Origin: an uncultured Dyadobacter sp.
GTDB lineage: Bacteria > Bacteroidota > Bacteroidia > Cytophagales > Spirosomataceae
Assembly: GCF_946482605.1 (NCBI RefSeq)
Contig: NZ_CAMLSE010000002.1
Coordinates: 558,001-622,000 of the forward strand
Length of the DNA: 64,000 bases
Reading direction: 5' to 3'
Shown: piece after piece, positions 7,077 through 17,700 of the stretch
Layout: each line of letters begins with the position of its first letter
Numbering within the stretch: the first letter of the stretch is position 1
The notes under the pieces: model-generated
What the model was told of the DNA's origin: nothing
Databases searched by the model: none
Seen by the model: only the letters and a program-made list of their open reading frames with translations
Program-made: the position numbers and the translations under genes

Positions 7077-7970
7077 ATGGATCTATACAGGAAATACTTC
7101 AATGGCACGAGCGCGGAACGACCGCCCGAAACAGAGCCCAACTGGGGCGTTTCCATCCTCAACGTCGGTCACAATGCGCACCCGGCCAACAAGCGATACC
7201 CCGATCCGCAGCACCCGGAGAGCTACCAATTTGACTTTCAGCACGGCAGGATACTCCGGGAATTCCAGCTGGTTTACATTTCTGATGGCAGCGGAATATT
7301 CGAATCGGCCCACTTGCCGCCGACACCGGTGCAAGCCGGCACCGCCTTTCTGCTTTACCCGGGCGTCTGGCACCGTTACCAGCCTGCTTCCGATACCGGG
7401 TGGGAGGAATTTTGGGTGGGGTTCGATGGACCATATGCGGGGTACCTGATGCAGCAGGACTGTTTTAATCCCCAAAATCCACTCCTGCCGATCGGTTTCA
7501 ATGCAGAGCTACTGAATGTGTTCATCCGGCTGGTCGACACGCTGAAATACAAGGGCATTGCACACCGCCAGATGGCTTCCTGCCTGGTGATCCAGCTGCT
7601 TGGCCTCGTGTACGCGTCGGCGCTGATGGCCGACCGCTCCCAATCCGACAAAGAGCGGGTCGTCCACCTGATCCGGTTTCAGATCCATGAACAATGGGCG
7701 AGCCCGCTGGGTATGCAGCAGCTGGCGGCGGCCAACGGAGTCGGGTATGTATGGTTCCGGAAAGCATTCAAGGAGCTGACGGGCATTGCGCCGGGTCAGT
7801 ACCATCTGGGTCTTAAAATCGATAAGGCCTGTCAAATGCTGCGGGAAACATCACTGTCGGTAGCGGAGGTGGCCGTCAGGAGCGGCTTTGAGTCGGAATT
7901 CTATTTTTCGCGTGTATTCAAAAAGAAAATGGGGCTCTCACCCTCGGCCTACCGCGCAAATGCAAAGTAG
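7077..7970 (+). CDS. AraC family transcriptional regulator
   Basis: A 297-aa regulator with an N-terminal AraC-type cupin (about residues 30-170; LVYISDGSGIFES, GTAFLLYPGVWHRYQP) that normally binds a sugar and a C-terminal double helix-turn-helix (about 195-295) with the hallmark SVAEVAVRSGFESEFYFSRVFKKKMGLSPSAYR pattern. The architecture is that of sugar-responsive activators. It is divergent from the isomerase-like gene at 5485-6924, which is its likely target. The ATG at 7077 fits the family start; an overlapping ATG at 7072 is out of frame. Confidence 0.9.
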   Translation: MDLYRKYFNGTSAERPPETEPNWGVSILNVGHNAHPANKRYPDPQHPESYQFDFQHGRILREFQLVYISDGSGIFESAHLPPTPVQAGTAFLLYPGVWHRYQPASDTGWEEFWVGFDGPYAGYLMQQDCFNPQNPLLPIGFNAELLNVFIRLVDTLKYKGIAHRQMASCLVIQLLGLVYASALMADRSQSDKERVVHLIRFQIHEQWASPLGMQQLAAANGVGYVWFRKAFKELTGIAPGQYHLGLKIDKACQMLRETSLSVAEVAVRSGFESEFYFSRVFKKKMGLSPSAYRANAK

Positions 7971-8045
7971 CAATGACATTCAATTTTTCCGACGCTTTGT
8001 CGTTCCTATGCTGATCAACGCTCGACACCTCTAAAACCCGAACAG

Positions 8046-8618
8046 ATGAAACGATACCTGACTGGCCTTCTGCTCCTTCTGGGAACGGTCTCCTGCGAAT
8101 GGATAGGCAATACGCCGAGTTTCGGGGATGATTTTATTACCTACACCATCAAGGCCGGCAATCACGAAGTCGAACATAACCTGAATACCCCGTTCACATC
8201 CAGCTCGGTACGCTTTCAGGCTTTATTCGACAGCAGCTGCGTCTACCGGTCCGCAGTTCCCGAAAACCAGAACGATATCAACAAGCTCTACGGCTTCTCC
8301 GATTGCAGCTCGCAGCACCAGAGCAACAGCGCACGTTTCGGCTGGAACTGGCGTGAAGGTGCATTACGTATTTACGCGTACATCTATGCCAACGGCATCC
8401 GCCAGGAGCGCGAACTCGGCACGGCGGAACTGAACGAACTAACCAGCTTCCGTATCGATATCCGCGAAAACTCTTACGTTTTCACGTACCGCGGAGTCGA
8501 AACCGTGATGCCGCGCCATTGCTCCGGCGGCGTGGGCCTGGCTTACAAGCTGCTACCCTACTTCGGCGGCGACGAGACGGCACCGCACGATATCCGCATC
8601 AAAATCAGGACGTTGTAA
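8046..8618 (+). CDS. Hypothetical lipoprotein
   Basis: A 190-aa protein with a clean lipoprotein signal (basic start, leucine-rich core, lipobox TVSC with Cys17). The mature part is rich in beta strands and aromatic residues, contains several cysteines, and ends in a block (YKLLPYFGGDETAPHDI) that looks conserved, but I do not recognise a named family. Its last 14 bases overlap the end of the converging treZ gene, so the two genes are tail to tail with no room for a terminator. Likely anchored in the outer or inner membrane, facing the periplasm. Confidence 0.75.
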   Translation: MKRYLTGLLLLLGTVSCEWIGNTPSFGDDFITYTIKAGNHEVEHNLNTPFTSSSVRFQALFDSSCVYRSAVPENQNDINKLYGFSDCSSQHQSNSARFGWNWREGALRIYAYIYANGIRQERELGTAELNELTSFRIDIRENSYVFTYRGVETVMPRHCSGGVGLAYKLLPYFGGDETAPHDIRIKIRTL

Positions 8619-10452
8619 CGTTCACATAAACGGTCACAGACTCAGGCGAAACAACCAATGTGCCCGCATCAACACGATCCGGCATGACCAGCGGCCCGTT
8701 CCAGAGCGGATCGGAAGAGGCGATCAGTTTCGACCAGATCAGATGCTCAAACGGAAGCAGCACTTCCTGGCTTGACTTTGAAAAATTGAGCGCGCCTATC
8801 AGGTGCTGACGTTCCCCGACCCGCTGAATACAGATCAGTTCTTTTTCGGGAAAAGCCTCCACCGATAGCCCATCACGATCGCATGCTCGCAGAACTTGCT
8901 CGCTTTTGCGCAACCGGATCCAATGGCGGTAGTAGCGCAGCATGGCCTGATGCGGTTCCTGCTCCGGCAGCTCCCATTGCAATGTTGAATTCTGAAAAGT
9001 CAAAGGTGACACCGGATCAGGGGCTTCGCCTTCGAGGTGGAAGGCCGCAAATTCACTTTTCCTGCCCTTCCGCACCGCTTCCGCCAGTTTCTCGTCGGTA
9101 TGGCTTACGAAATACTGAAACGGGTTGGATTCGCTCCACTCCTCTCCCATGAAAAGCAAGGGTACAAACGGACTGATGAAAACTGCACCGGCCAGGAGTT
9201 TTTGCATTTCAAAACTAACCAGCTGACTCGTCCGCTCGCCCAACATCCGGTTACCGATATGGTCATGGTTTTGGGAAAATACAATGAACTGCTCCCCGCC
9301 TATTCCGTCCGCTTTCATGCCGAACTTTCTTTTACGGTGATCGGAGTAAATCCCGTCGAACACATAGGCATCCCTGAATGACTTGGCCAGCGAGGTAATG
9401 GGATCGAAATCAGCATAATAACCGCTCTTTTCCTGGCCGGAGCTCACGCGTAAGGCATGATGGAATTCATCGATCCATTGCGCGTCCATTCCGTACCCAC
9501 CCGCAGCAACCGGCTTTACAAAACGCGTATCATTCAGGTCCATCTCCACGATCAGCTGGTAAGGTTTACCCGTTTCGCGGGACAGCGCGTCGGTTTTAAC
9601 ATGAATTTCCTGTAAAATATGCACCGGGCTAAAATCCTTGATCGCATGCACCGCATCCAGTCGCAATGCGTCGATGTGAAAATCCCTGAACCACATCAAT
9701 GCATTCTGCACAAAGTATTGCCGGACCGCATCCGACCAGGCATCGTCAAAATTAATGGCGTCGCCCCAGGGCGTGTGGTATTTGTCGGTAAAATAATGCC
9801 CGAACTGCCCGAGCACATTTCCCTCCGGTCCCAGGTGATTATAAACCATATCGAGGATCACGGCAATGCCCCTCCGGTGGCAGGCGTTCACCAGTTGCTG
9901 CAATGCCGCGGGGCCGCCGTAGGATGCCTGCACACTGTATGGGAAAACGCCGTCATAACCCCAGTTGCGTTCACCGGCAAACTGAGATACCGGCATGATC
10001 TCGATGGCATTCACGCCCAGCTGTTCCAGATGATCTAGCTTTTGTTCAATGCCGCCGAAAGTTCCTTCCGGCGTAAATGTGCCTGTATGCAGCTCGTAAA
10101 TTATGTAGCTCTTTATGGGAATGCCCTGCCAATCGGCATCGGTCCATGTGAAGGAATGCGGGTCGAATGCGCACGAGGCGCCATGAACACCTTCCGGCTG
10201 GTACCGCGTCGCAGGGTCTGGCAAAGGCTCCCCGCCGTCCAGCCGGATCGCGTAAAGATCCCCTGGCCTCAACGCCGTCGTATGGAGTAGCCAGTATCCG
10301 TATTCCGCTGCATTCAGGTCAAGGAGCTCACCGGAAGATTGCAGCTCCAATCCGACCTTTTTCGCTTTGGGGGCCCATACCAGCACACGGGCGTTCCCAT
10401 CGGTATCGAACGTGACGCCTGGCTCCATGATCATCAGATCGTCGTATTTCAT
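8605..10452 (-). CDS. treZ: Malto-oligosyltrehalose trehalohydrolase
   Basis: A 615-aa GH13 enzyme that releases trehalose from maltooligosyl-trehalose. It has the N-terminal CBM48/isoamylase-type domain (VLVWAPKAKKVGLEL), the family-typical YELHTGTFTPEGTF, and GH13 motifs: VILDMVYNHLGPEG, the nucleophile in ALRLDAVHAI (Asp near 264), the acid/base in IVEMDLND (Glu near 302) and FSQNHDHIGNR. Its start overlaps the end of glgX by 4 bp, indicating translational coupling. The partner TreY, which makes the substrate, is not in the window. Confidence 0.93.
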   Translation of the reverse strand: MKYDDLMIMEPGVTFDTDGNARVLVWAPKAKKVGLELQSSGELLDLNAAEYGYWLLHTTALRPGDLYAIRLDGGEPLPDPATRYQPEGVHGASCAFDPHSFTWTDADWQGIPIKSYIIYELHTGTFTPEGTFGGIEQKLDHLEQLGVNAIEIMPVSQFAGERNWGYDGVFPYSVQASYGGPAALQQLVNACHRRGIAVILDMVYNHLGPEGNVLGQFGHYFTDKYHTPWGDAINFDDAWSDAVRQYFVQNALMWFRDFHIDALRLDAVHAIKDFSPVHILQEIHVKTDALSRETGKPYQLIVEMDLNDTRFVKPVAAGGYGMDAQWIDEFHHALRVSSGQEKSGYYADFDPITSLAKSFRDAYVFDGIYSDHRKRKFGMKADGIGGEQFIVFSQNHDHIGNRMLGERTSQLVSFEMQKLLAGAVFISPFVPLLFMGEEWSESNPFQYFVSHTDEKLAEAVRKGRKSEFAAFHLEGEAPDPVSPLTFQNSTLQWELPEQEPHQAMLRYYRHWIRLRKSEQVLRACDRDGLSVEAFPEKELICIQRVGERQHLIGALNFSKSSQEVLLPFEHLIWSKLIASSDPLWNGPLVMPDRVDAGTLVVSPESVTVYVNVTTS

Positions 10453-12629
10453 ATCTTTTGTGCTTCCAATGTATGTTTAAAAACCACCACCGAACGGCTG
10501 TCGACCGTGAATGACTCACCGGGTTTCAGCACCTGCCCGTCATCGCTCACGCAGGCATCGGCGGTATCGATCACTTTACGCCACTCTTTGCCATACTTTT
10601 CGGGTGGCAATGTATATTCAACCGGTTCAAAATGCGCATTGAAAATGATGTAGAAACTATCGTCGTAAATAGGCTCGCCCGTGGGATCCATGTGCCTGAT
10701 CCCTTTACCGTTCAGGAAGATACCGAGCGATTTGGCGAAGTCGTGGTTCCAGTTTTCCTCAGGCATTTCCTGGCCATCCGGCAGAAACCAGGCAATATCT
10801 TCCAAGCCTATACCTTTAATCGGCAAGCCGCGGAACCAGTGTTTCCTGCGGAATGAGGGATGTGCCTTGCAGAACGCAATGAGCTTCTGCGTAAATGCCA
10901 GCAGCTCCGTATCCATCTTGTCCCAGTTCAGCCAGGAGATCTCATTGTCCTGACAGTAGGCATTATTGTTCCCGCCTTGCGAACGCCCCCATTCGTCGCC
11001 GGCAACCAGCATCGGCACGCCCTGCGAGAGGAAGAGCGTCGTTAGGAAATTGCGCTTTTGCCTGTTGCGCAGTTCGAGGATGTCCTCATCTTCTGTCGGG
11101 CCTTCCTCGCCGCAGTTCCACGACCGGTTGTGTCCCTCACCATCGTTATTATCCTCGCCGTTCGCATCATTACGTTTATCGTTATACGAAACCAGGTCGT
11201 TGAGGGTAAAACCGTCATGTGCAGTGATGAAATTAATGCTAGCCGTCGGCCTGCGGTCCTCTCCTTTATACAGATCTGAGCTGCCTGTGAAGCGCTCCGC
11301 GAATTCGGCCAGCATACTATTGGCCCCGCGCCAGTAATCGCGCATGCAGTCGCGGTAACGGCCATTCCACTCGGCCCAGCCCATCGGGAACTTGCCCACC
11401 TGATAGCCATCGGACCCGATATCCCAGGGTTCAGCGATTAGTTTGACCTGCGAAATAACCGGATCCTGGTGAATGATGTCGAAAAAGGCGCTCAGGCGAT
11501 CGACCTCGTGGAGTTCGCGGGCGAGTGTCGAGGCCAGGTCGAAACGAAAGCCATCCACATGCATTTCGGTAATCCAATAGCGCAGACTGTCCATAATGAG
11601 GCGCAGTACACTGGGAAGCCTGGCATTCAAGGTATTACCTGTTCCGGTATAGTCCATATAATACCTGCCGTCCACAAGCCTGTAATAAGCCATGTTATCA
11701 ACGCCACGAAAGGAAAGCGTCGGGCCCATCTGGTTACCTTCACCGGTGTGATTATACACTACGTCCAGGATCACTTCTATGCCCGCTTTGTGCATTTCCT
11801 TGACCATGTTCTTAAATTCGATGACCTGCTCACCCTGCGAACCCGAACTGCTGTACCGTACATCGGGTGCCAGAAAACCAATCGAGTTATAGCCCCAGTA
11901 ATTGCTAAGGCCCTTTTCCTGCAAATGCCGGTCGGAAATAAAATGGTGAACGGGCATCAGCTCGATTGCGTTGATCCCCAGTTTTTTAAGATAGGAAATA
12001 CTCGAAGGATGCGCCATTCCTGCATACGTACCCCGGATCTCTTCGGGTATATCCGGATGCAGACAGGTAAACCCTTTCACGTGCGCCTCGTAAATGATGG
12101 TGTCGTGATACGGAATGCCGGGCGCCGTTACCCCTTCCCAATCGAAAAGATGATCCACGACAACCGACTTCGGAATGTAGGGAGCGCTGTCCAGTTCACT
12201 GAAACTGAGGTCCTCCTGCGGATCCCCGATGACGTAGCCAAAAAGTGCGTCATGCCATTGTACTGTCCCGGAAATGGCCTTCGCATACGGGTCGATGAGC
12301 AATTTGTGCGGATTAAAACGTAACCCGACCATAGGCTCATACGCCCCGTGAACACGGTAGCCGTAGAGCTGCCCGGGTTTCAGACCCGGCACGTACACAT
12401 GCCACACGTGGTGGGACACCTCGCGGATCTGAATTTTCACCTGCTCCGAAGTAGCCTCGGGGCTTTCGAACAGGCACAGTTCCACACCTGTGGCACTTTC
12501 TGAATATAATGCAAAATTAACTCCCTCCCCATCCCAGGTGGCGCCTAGCGGGTACGGTTCACCGGGATAGACGCGAATATTACGCTGCTTGGATTCGTCG
12601 ACTAGTTTTTTATTGGCAATTTTTTTCAT
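10449..12629 (-). CDS. glgX: Glycogen debranching enzyme GlgX
   Basis: A 726-aa GH13 isoamylase-type enzyme that hydrolyses alpha-1,6 branches of glycogen or limit dextrin. The N-terminal CBM48 domain starts PYPLGATWDGEGVNFALYSE; the catalytic barrel shows VILDVVYNHTGEG, GFRFDLAS (nucleophile Asp near 363), LIAEPWD (acid/base Glu near 397) and FITAHDGFTLND, all intact. It is first in a two-gene unit with treZ, so debranched chains can be channelled to trehalose via TreY/TreZ. The 440-bp region upstream separates it from a divergent kinase operon. Confidence 0.94.
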   Translation of the reverse strand: MKKIANKKLVDESKQRNIRVYPGEPYPLGATWDGEGVNFALYSESATGVELCLFESPEATSEQVKIQIREVSHHVWHVYVPGLKPGQLYGYRVHGAYEPMVGLRFNPHKLLIDPYAKAISGTVQWHDALFGYVIGDPQEDLSFSELDSAPYIPKSVVVDHLFDWEGVTAPGIPYHDTIIYEAHVKGFTCLHPDIPEEIRGTYAGMAHPSSISYLKKLGINAIELMPVHHFISDRHLQEKGLSNYWGYNSIGFLAPDVRYSSSGSQGEQVIEFKNMVKEMHKAGIEVILDVVYNHTGEGNQMGPTLSFRGVDNMAYYRLVDGRYYMDYTGTGNTLNARLPSVLRLIMDSLRYWITEMHVDGFRFDLASTLARELHEVDRLSAFFDIIHQDPVISQVKLIAEPWDIGSDGYQVGKFPMGWAEWNGRYRDCMRDYWRGANSMLAEFAERFTGSSDLYKGEDRRPTASINFITAHDGFTLNDLVSYNDKRNDANGEDNNDGEGHNRSWNCGEEGPTEDEDILELRNRQKRNFLTTLFLSQGVPMLVAGDEWGRSQGGNNNAYCQDNEISWLNWDKMDTELLAFTQKLIAFCKAHPSFRRKHWFRGLPIKGIGLEDIAWFLPDGQEMPEENWNHDFAKSLGIFLNGKGIRHMDPTGEPIYDDSFYIIFNAHFEPVEYTLPPEKYGKEWRKVIDTADACVSDDGQVLKPGESFTVDSRSVVVFKHTLEAQKI

Positions 12630-13071
12630 ATCAGCTTTTTTGGTTCACAGACACACACGCCCATGCCCGGGTAGCTCGCGTTACCTGTTTCGCTACCGAG
12701 CGTGTTTTATGGAGAGGCGTGTTATCGATGCGACGTTTTATTACAAAAGTATGCCAATCGGCCCGGCGCAGTTCCGGGAAGATTTTCCCCAGCCGAAGCG
12801 GGAAATTTTGCTTTCCGCAGCCCAAACGGACTAATTGTCTTTCCCGCAGAAGGCCGCACTATGGTAAAATCGCTTATTCATCAGGGAGTTCTGAAGGCAC
12901 TGTCGGCAAGTCCCACTTTTTTCTTGAAATACGCCAATTCCACAGCTTCCTGGCATAATTTTTGTACTATTGCGCAAAACACACACGGCAACACTTGTAC
13001 ACACACTGCGTTTTTTTGATGTGTTAAAAGTCAACGTATACATATCCTGGTGCTCTCATTCTCAGGAGTTA
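12630..13071. other. Divergent intergenic region between glgX and the kinase operon
   Basis: This 442-bp stretch must contain promoters for glgX (minus) and the phosphorelay operon (plus). No convincing gene is present; short frames are out of phase with any coding pattern. TGGCATAATTTTTGTA at 12951-12966 resembles a sigma54 -24/-12 site except that GC at -12 is GT, and TACTATTG at 12964-12971 is one mismatch from TAnnTTTG. I cannot choose between them. Confidence 0.4.
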
Positions 13072-14688
13072 ATGCCCATCTTACCCGAAACTATGATCCT
13101 CATTGTCGACGACAGGCCGGAAAATATCTTACCGCTGAAAAAAATCCTGGAATTGCACCATTTTAAAACCGACACGGCGGAATCGGGCGAGGAAGCGTTG
13201 AAAAAAGTACTCAATACCACCTATTCGGTGATCATTCTGGATGTGCAGATGCCCGGTATGGATGGATTCGAGGTCGCGGAAGCCATTGCCGGTTTCGGCA
13301 AGGCGCGTGACACCCCTATCATTTTCCTTTCTGCGGTTAATAAAGAGAAAAGATTTATTACAAAAGGCTACTCCTCGGGCGGAATCGACTACCTGACCAA
13401 GCCCGTGGATCCGGACATCCTGCTGTTGAAAGTCAAAACTTTCTATCGGTTGTTTGAACAGCAACAGGAACTTAAAGCGATACAGGAATCGCTGCGCAAC
13501 GAAATCGAAACCAGGAAAAACGCGCAGGACGAACTGGCCACGCATATGCAAGAGCTGCGGTTTATCCTCGAATCCCTTCCCCAGATCGCATTCACCATCT
13601 GTCCGAACGGTAAGGTCGAATATGTGAACCAGCATTGGTTCCAGTATTCCGGCGACGCAGACACTTTCCCGGGCACGCACCCCGAGGACACGCTGTATGA
13701 GCAATGGCAGCATCATTTTGCCAACGGCCTGGAATTTTCCTGCGAAGCCCGGTTGAAACACCTTGAAACAGCAGAATATAAATATTTTCTGCTGAAAATT
13801 ATCCCGGTATTGCAAAACGGGGTCATCGTTCGGTGGGTCGGTACCTTTACCGACATTCATCAGCAAAAAATGGCTAATGAAGTGCTGGAACACAAGGTTG
13901 AGATGCGCACACGGGAACTGCTCGATAAAAACGCCGAGCTGGAAACCACAAACCACGAATTGCAGCAATTTGCATGGGTGGTATCGCACGACCTCAAAGA
14001 ACCATTACGTAAAATACAGACATTCAGCCATTTAATTAAAGACAAATACCTGACGGGCAACGCAGAGGCCACCTCCTATCTCAACCGGTCGATCAGCTCT
14101 TCGGCCAGGATGTCGCGCCTCATCAGCGACCTGCTCGATTACTCCCGGCTCTCGGTAACGGCAAATTTCCAGCCCACCGACCTCAATGCACTGGTAGACG
14201 AGCTGCTGGCGGACTTTGACGAAACCATCCGCGAGAAAAAAGCCACCATCGAAAAACAGAAATTACCGGTAATCGAAACCATTCCCAGCCAGATCCGTCA
14301 GGTTTTCCAGAACCTCATCAGTAATGCGCTGAAATTTTCGAAGCCCGAAGTCCCCTCGGTGATCAGGATCAGGTATGAGATCTCGGAACAAAAGGAGCTC
14401 GCGGGTCCGGTATCCCCGGAAGGCAGCTTTTGCAGGATTATCATCGCCGACAACGGGATCGGGTTCGATGAGAAGTTCCTGGACCGTATTTTCGTGATTT
14501 TCCAGCGCCTCAACAATTTCAATACATATGAAGGAACAGGCATAGGACTGGCCATCGCCAAGAAGATCATCGATAAACATAATGGGCTGATCTCAGCCCG
14601 CAGTACTGAAAACGAGGGCTCCGAGTTTGTGCTCGTACTGCCGATCGCTCAGGAAGGTACCTTAACACCTGTCAAAACTGAAAATTAG
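13072..14688 (+). CDS. Receiver-PAS hybrid sensor histidine kinase
   Basis: A 538-aa cytoplasmic kinase without membrane segments. Domain order: receiver (about 8-125, phospho-Asp in VIILDVQMPGMDG), coiled linker, PAS (about 155-270), coiled coil, HisKA (VSHDLKEPLRKIQ near residue 303) and HATPase (ADNGIGFD, GTGIGLAIAKKI). An N-terminal receiver feeding a kinase suggests input from another kinase, such as the next gene. I chose ATG 13072, preceded by AGGAG, over 12970, which adds an unlikely 34-residue extension. It is the first gene of a co-directional run with a hybrid kinase, a receiver, CheR and CheB. Confidence 0.88.
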   Translation: MPILPETMILIVDDRPENILPLKKILELHHFKTDTAESGEEALKKVLNTTYSVIILDVQMPGMDGFEVAEAIAGFGKARDTPIIFLSAVNKEKRFITKGYSSGGIDYLTKPVDPDILLLKVKTFYRLFEQQQELKAIQESLRNEIETRKNAQDELATHMQELRFILESLPQIAFTICPNGKVEYVNQHWFQYSGDADTFPGTHPEDTLYEQWQHHFANGLEFSCEARLKHLETAEYKYFLLKIIPVLQNGVIVRWVGTFTDIHQQKMANEVLEHKVEMRTRELLDKNAELETTNHELQQFAWVVSHDLKEPLRKIQTFSHLIKDKYLTGNAEATSYLNRSISSSARMSRLISDLLDYSRLSVTANFQPTDLNALVDELLADFDETIREKKATIEKQKLPVIETIPSQIRQVFQNLISNALKFSKPEVPSVIRIRYEISEQKELAGPVSPEGSFCRIIIADNGIGFDEKFLDRIFVIFQRLNNFNTYEGTGIGLAIAKKIIDKHNGLISARSTENEGSEFVLVLPIAQEGTLTPVKTEN

Positions 14689-14701
14689 TACGCCGCCGTT
14701 T

Positions 14702-17700
14702 ATGAAGAAAGTTTCCAACTCTATCATCCAGCAGTTACAAATCGTATTTTCATTCTCCATCCTGCTGCTTTTTTTCAGCTTGCTGGCTTCCTATTACAGT
14801 ACTCAGAAGCTCATTAACAACTCGGAGCTCGTAAACCATACCAACCAGGTCCTGATCGAGGCGGAAAGCATCATGTCTCACATGAAGGACGCCGAGACCG
14901 GGCAACGCGGCTTCCTGGTAACCTCCGACCCTCAGTTCCTGGATCCATACAATGGCGCTTACGAGAAAACAACCACCAGTCACAACAACCTGGTGGAGCT
15001 CACTGCGGACAACCCGCAGCAGCAAAAGAACCTGCGGGAAGTAAAGGCGCTGTACGAGGCGAAGTTCGGGCAAATGCAGAACATCATCGATATGGCCAAA
15101 AAGGATCCGCATTTTCTGAGGGACACCGACGCGCGCCTGCGTGAAATGGTACGCGGCAAGAAAATTATGGATGACCTCAGGCTTGCCACCGAGCGGATCA
15201 AGAGTGAAGAAAGCGACATCCTCGTCGCCCGCCTCGAACAGCAGCAGATCTACATCAAATACACGCCCATCCTCCTTGTAGCCGCCGCATTGATCTCGAT
15301 CCTGATCACGATTTCGGCCTATCTGCGTATCAAGAACGATATGGATAAGCGGATCGCGCAGCAGCGGATCGATGAAGAAAAATACACAGATACACTGCAG
15401 CGCATCAGTCACATCGAACAGGTTACCCAGCAGGTTTCTTCCGGAGATTACTCGGCCAGGAGCCGGGATGAGCGCGACGACGAAATCGGCCGGATCTCTT
15501 ATGCGCTTAACAAGATGACCGGTTCGCTGGAACAGACCTTCAACGAGCTGAGCGTTCAGAACTGGTTGCAGACCGGAGAAGTGCAGATCAACGACGCGAT
15601 ACGCGGTGAACGGGTTCTAAAAAAGCTGTCTTCCAATCTCATCAACACCCTTACCAGCTACGCCGGTGCGCAGCTGGGTACGATTTACATTCTGAACAAC
15701 AACTGGCATTTTAGTCTCACAGGCAGTTTCGCAGCCCAGAATGCCCCGGAAAAACTGGTTGCGGGCCACGGACTGGCCGGACAAGTGATTGAAAGCAAGA
15801 AAGCGCTGCTGGTCCGCGATATCCCTGAAAATTACCTGAAAGTAACATCGAGCCTGGGCGACTCGACTCCGGCCGCCATTGCAATCCTGCCGATCGTCTA
15901 TTCTTACGAATGCATCGGGATCATCGAACTGGGTTTCCTCAAATCACCGGACGGCCTGACGATGAAGTTCCTGGAAGATAATCTGGAAACCATTGCCAGC
16001 GGCATAAATTCGGCATTGGACTATGTAAAACTTCAGAATTTCCTCGAAGAAACACAGGCCCAGGCGGAGGAGCTTCAGACACAGCATAATGAACTCGAAA
16101 ACCTGAATGCGGAACTGGAAGCCCAGTCGCAGAAATTACAGGCTTCGGACGAAGAACTACGGGTGCAGCAGGAAGAATTGCAACAAACCAACGAAGAGCT
16201 GGAAGAGCGGAGCGGGCTGCTGGAAGAGAAGAACCTCGAAATCCTCAAGAAGGCGGAAGAGCTTGAACTTACGACCCGCTATAAATCGGAATTTCTGGCA
16301 AATATGTCCCATGAACTGCGCACCCCTTTGAACTCGATCCTGTTGCTGAGCCGGCTGCTGTCTGAAAACGATGAGCAGAACCTCACCACCGAACAGATCG
16401 AGTATGCGACGGTGATTCAGTCATCGGGCAACGGATTGCTGGGACTGATCGACGAGATCCTGGATCTGTCCAAGATCGAGGCGGGCAAAATGGACCTGGA
16501 CTACGTCACGGTTTCAGTGAAAGAAATCAGCGAGGACATGAAGGGGCTCTTCGCGCCGGTGGCTCGCGAAAAAGGGCTCGGTTTCTCCGTCAACGTGGCA
16601 AGCGACGTTCCGCCGGTCATTGAAACGGACAAAATGAGAATGGAGCAAATCCTGAAAAACCTGGTCTCCAACGCATTGAAATTCACTTCTGAAGGGTCTG
16701 TGGACATCACCATCCGGCTCCAAGACGGTAACGACAGAATGCTTTGCATTTCCGTGCGGGACACAGGCATTGGCGTAGCGCCCGAGAAACAGCACCATAT
16801 TTTCGAGGCGTTCCAGCAGGCCGACGGTTCTACAAAACGCAAGTATGGCGGTACCGGGCTCGGGCTTTCCATCAGCCGGGAGCTGGCGAAGCTGCTGGGC
16901 GGAGAAATAACGCTCTCCAGCGCCGTTGGACAGGGCAGTGAGTTCACACTGTTCATTCCGCTAAGGCAGTCGTACGGACTGACGGAGCCGGATACCGGAA
17001 ATATCTTCGGCAACCACCACGAAGAAACAGGGGTGAAAAGCCAAAAGGCCGAAAACCAATTCATCAGTACCATTATACCTGAAAGTATTCCCGACGACCG
17101 GGCTATCATCAGCGAGCGGGAAAAAGCGATCCTGATCGTAGAAGACGACACTTTTTTCGCCAAATCATTGCTGGACTACACCCGTCGGCAGGGTTACAAG
17201 GGCATTGTAGCTGTCCGCGGCGATGAAGGATTGGAATTGGCAAAAACATTTAAACCGATGGGCATTCTGCTCGACATCCAGCTACCGGTGGTCAGCGGGT
17301 GGGAAGTAATGGATCAACTCAAAAAGGATCCCGAAACCCGGCATATCCCGGTCCATATCATGTCGTCGCACCGGGTGAAAAATGAAAGTCTCATGAAAGG
17401 TGCCGTGGACTTCATCGACAAGCCCGTTGCTGTGGAGAGAATGGATGAGGTATTTAAAAAAATCGAGTATGTGATCAGCAAAAAATCGAAGAAAGTGCTG
17501 ATCGTAGAAGACAACTCCATGCACGCCAAAGCATTGGCCTACTACCTGGGAACCTTCGACATCAATTCGGAACTAAAAAGTGACATCGATGAAGGCATTC
17601 ACGCATTGACCGCCAACGAAGCCGACTGCGTGATCCTCGACATGGGTATTCCAGACAAAAAAGCCTATGATATACTCGAAGAGGCCAGGAAAAACCCGGG

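Noticed and set aside
11469..12323. 284-codon open frame opposite glgX
   Set aside because: Antisense shadow of the GH13 enzyme; no motif, no plausible start signal.
8605..12629. Complete trehalose synthesis pathway
   Set aside because: TreZ and GlgX are present, but TreY, which makes the TreZ substrate, is not in the window.
12951..12966. Sigma54 promoter for the phosphorelay operon
   Set aside because: The spacing is right but the invariant GC at -12 is GT, and an alternative sigma70-type -7 candidate overlaps it; noted only as part of the intergenic region.
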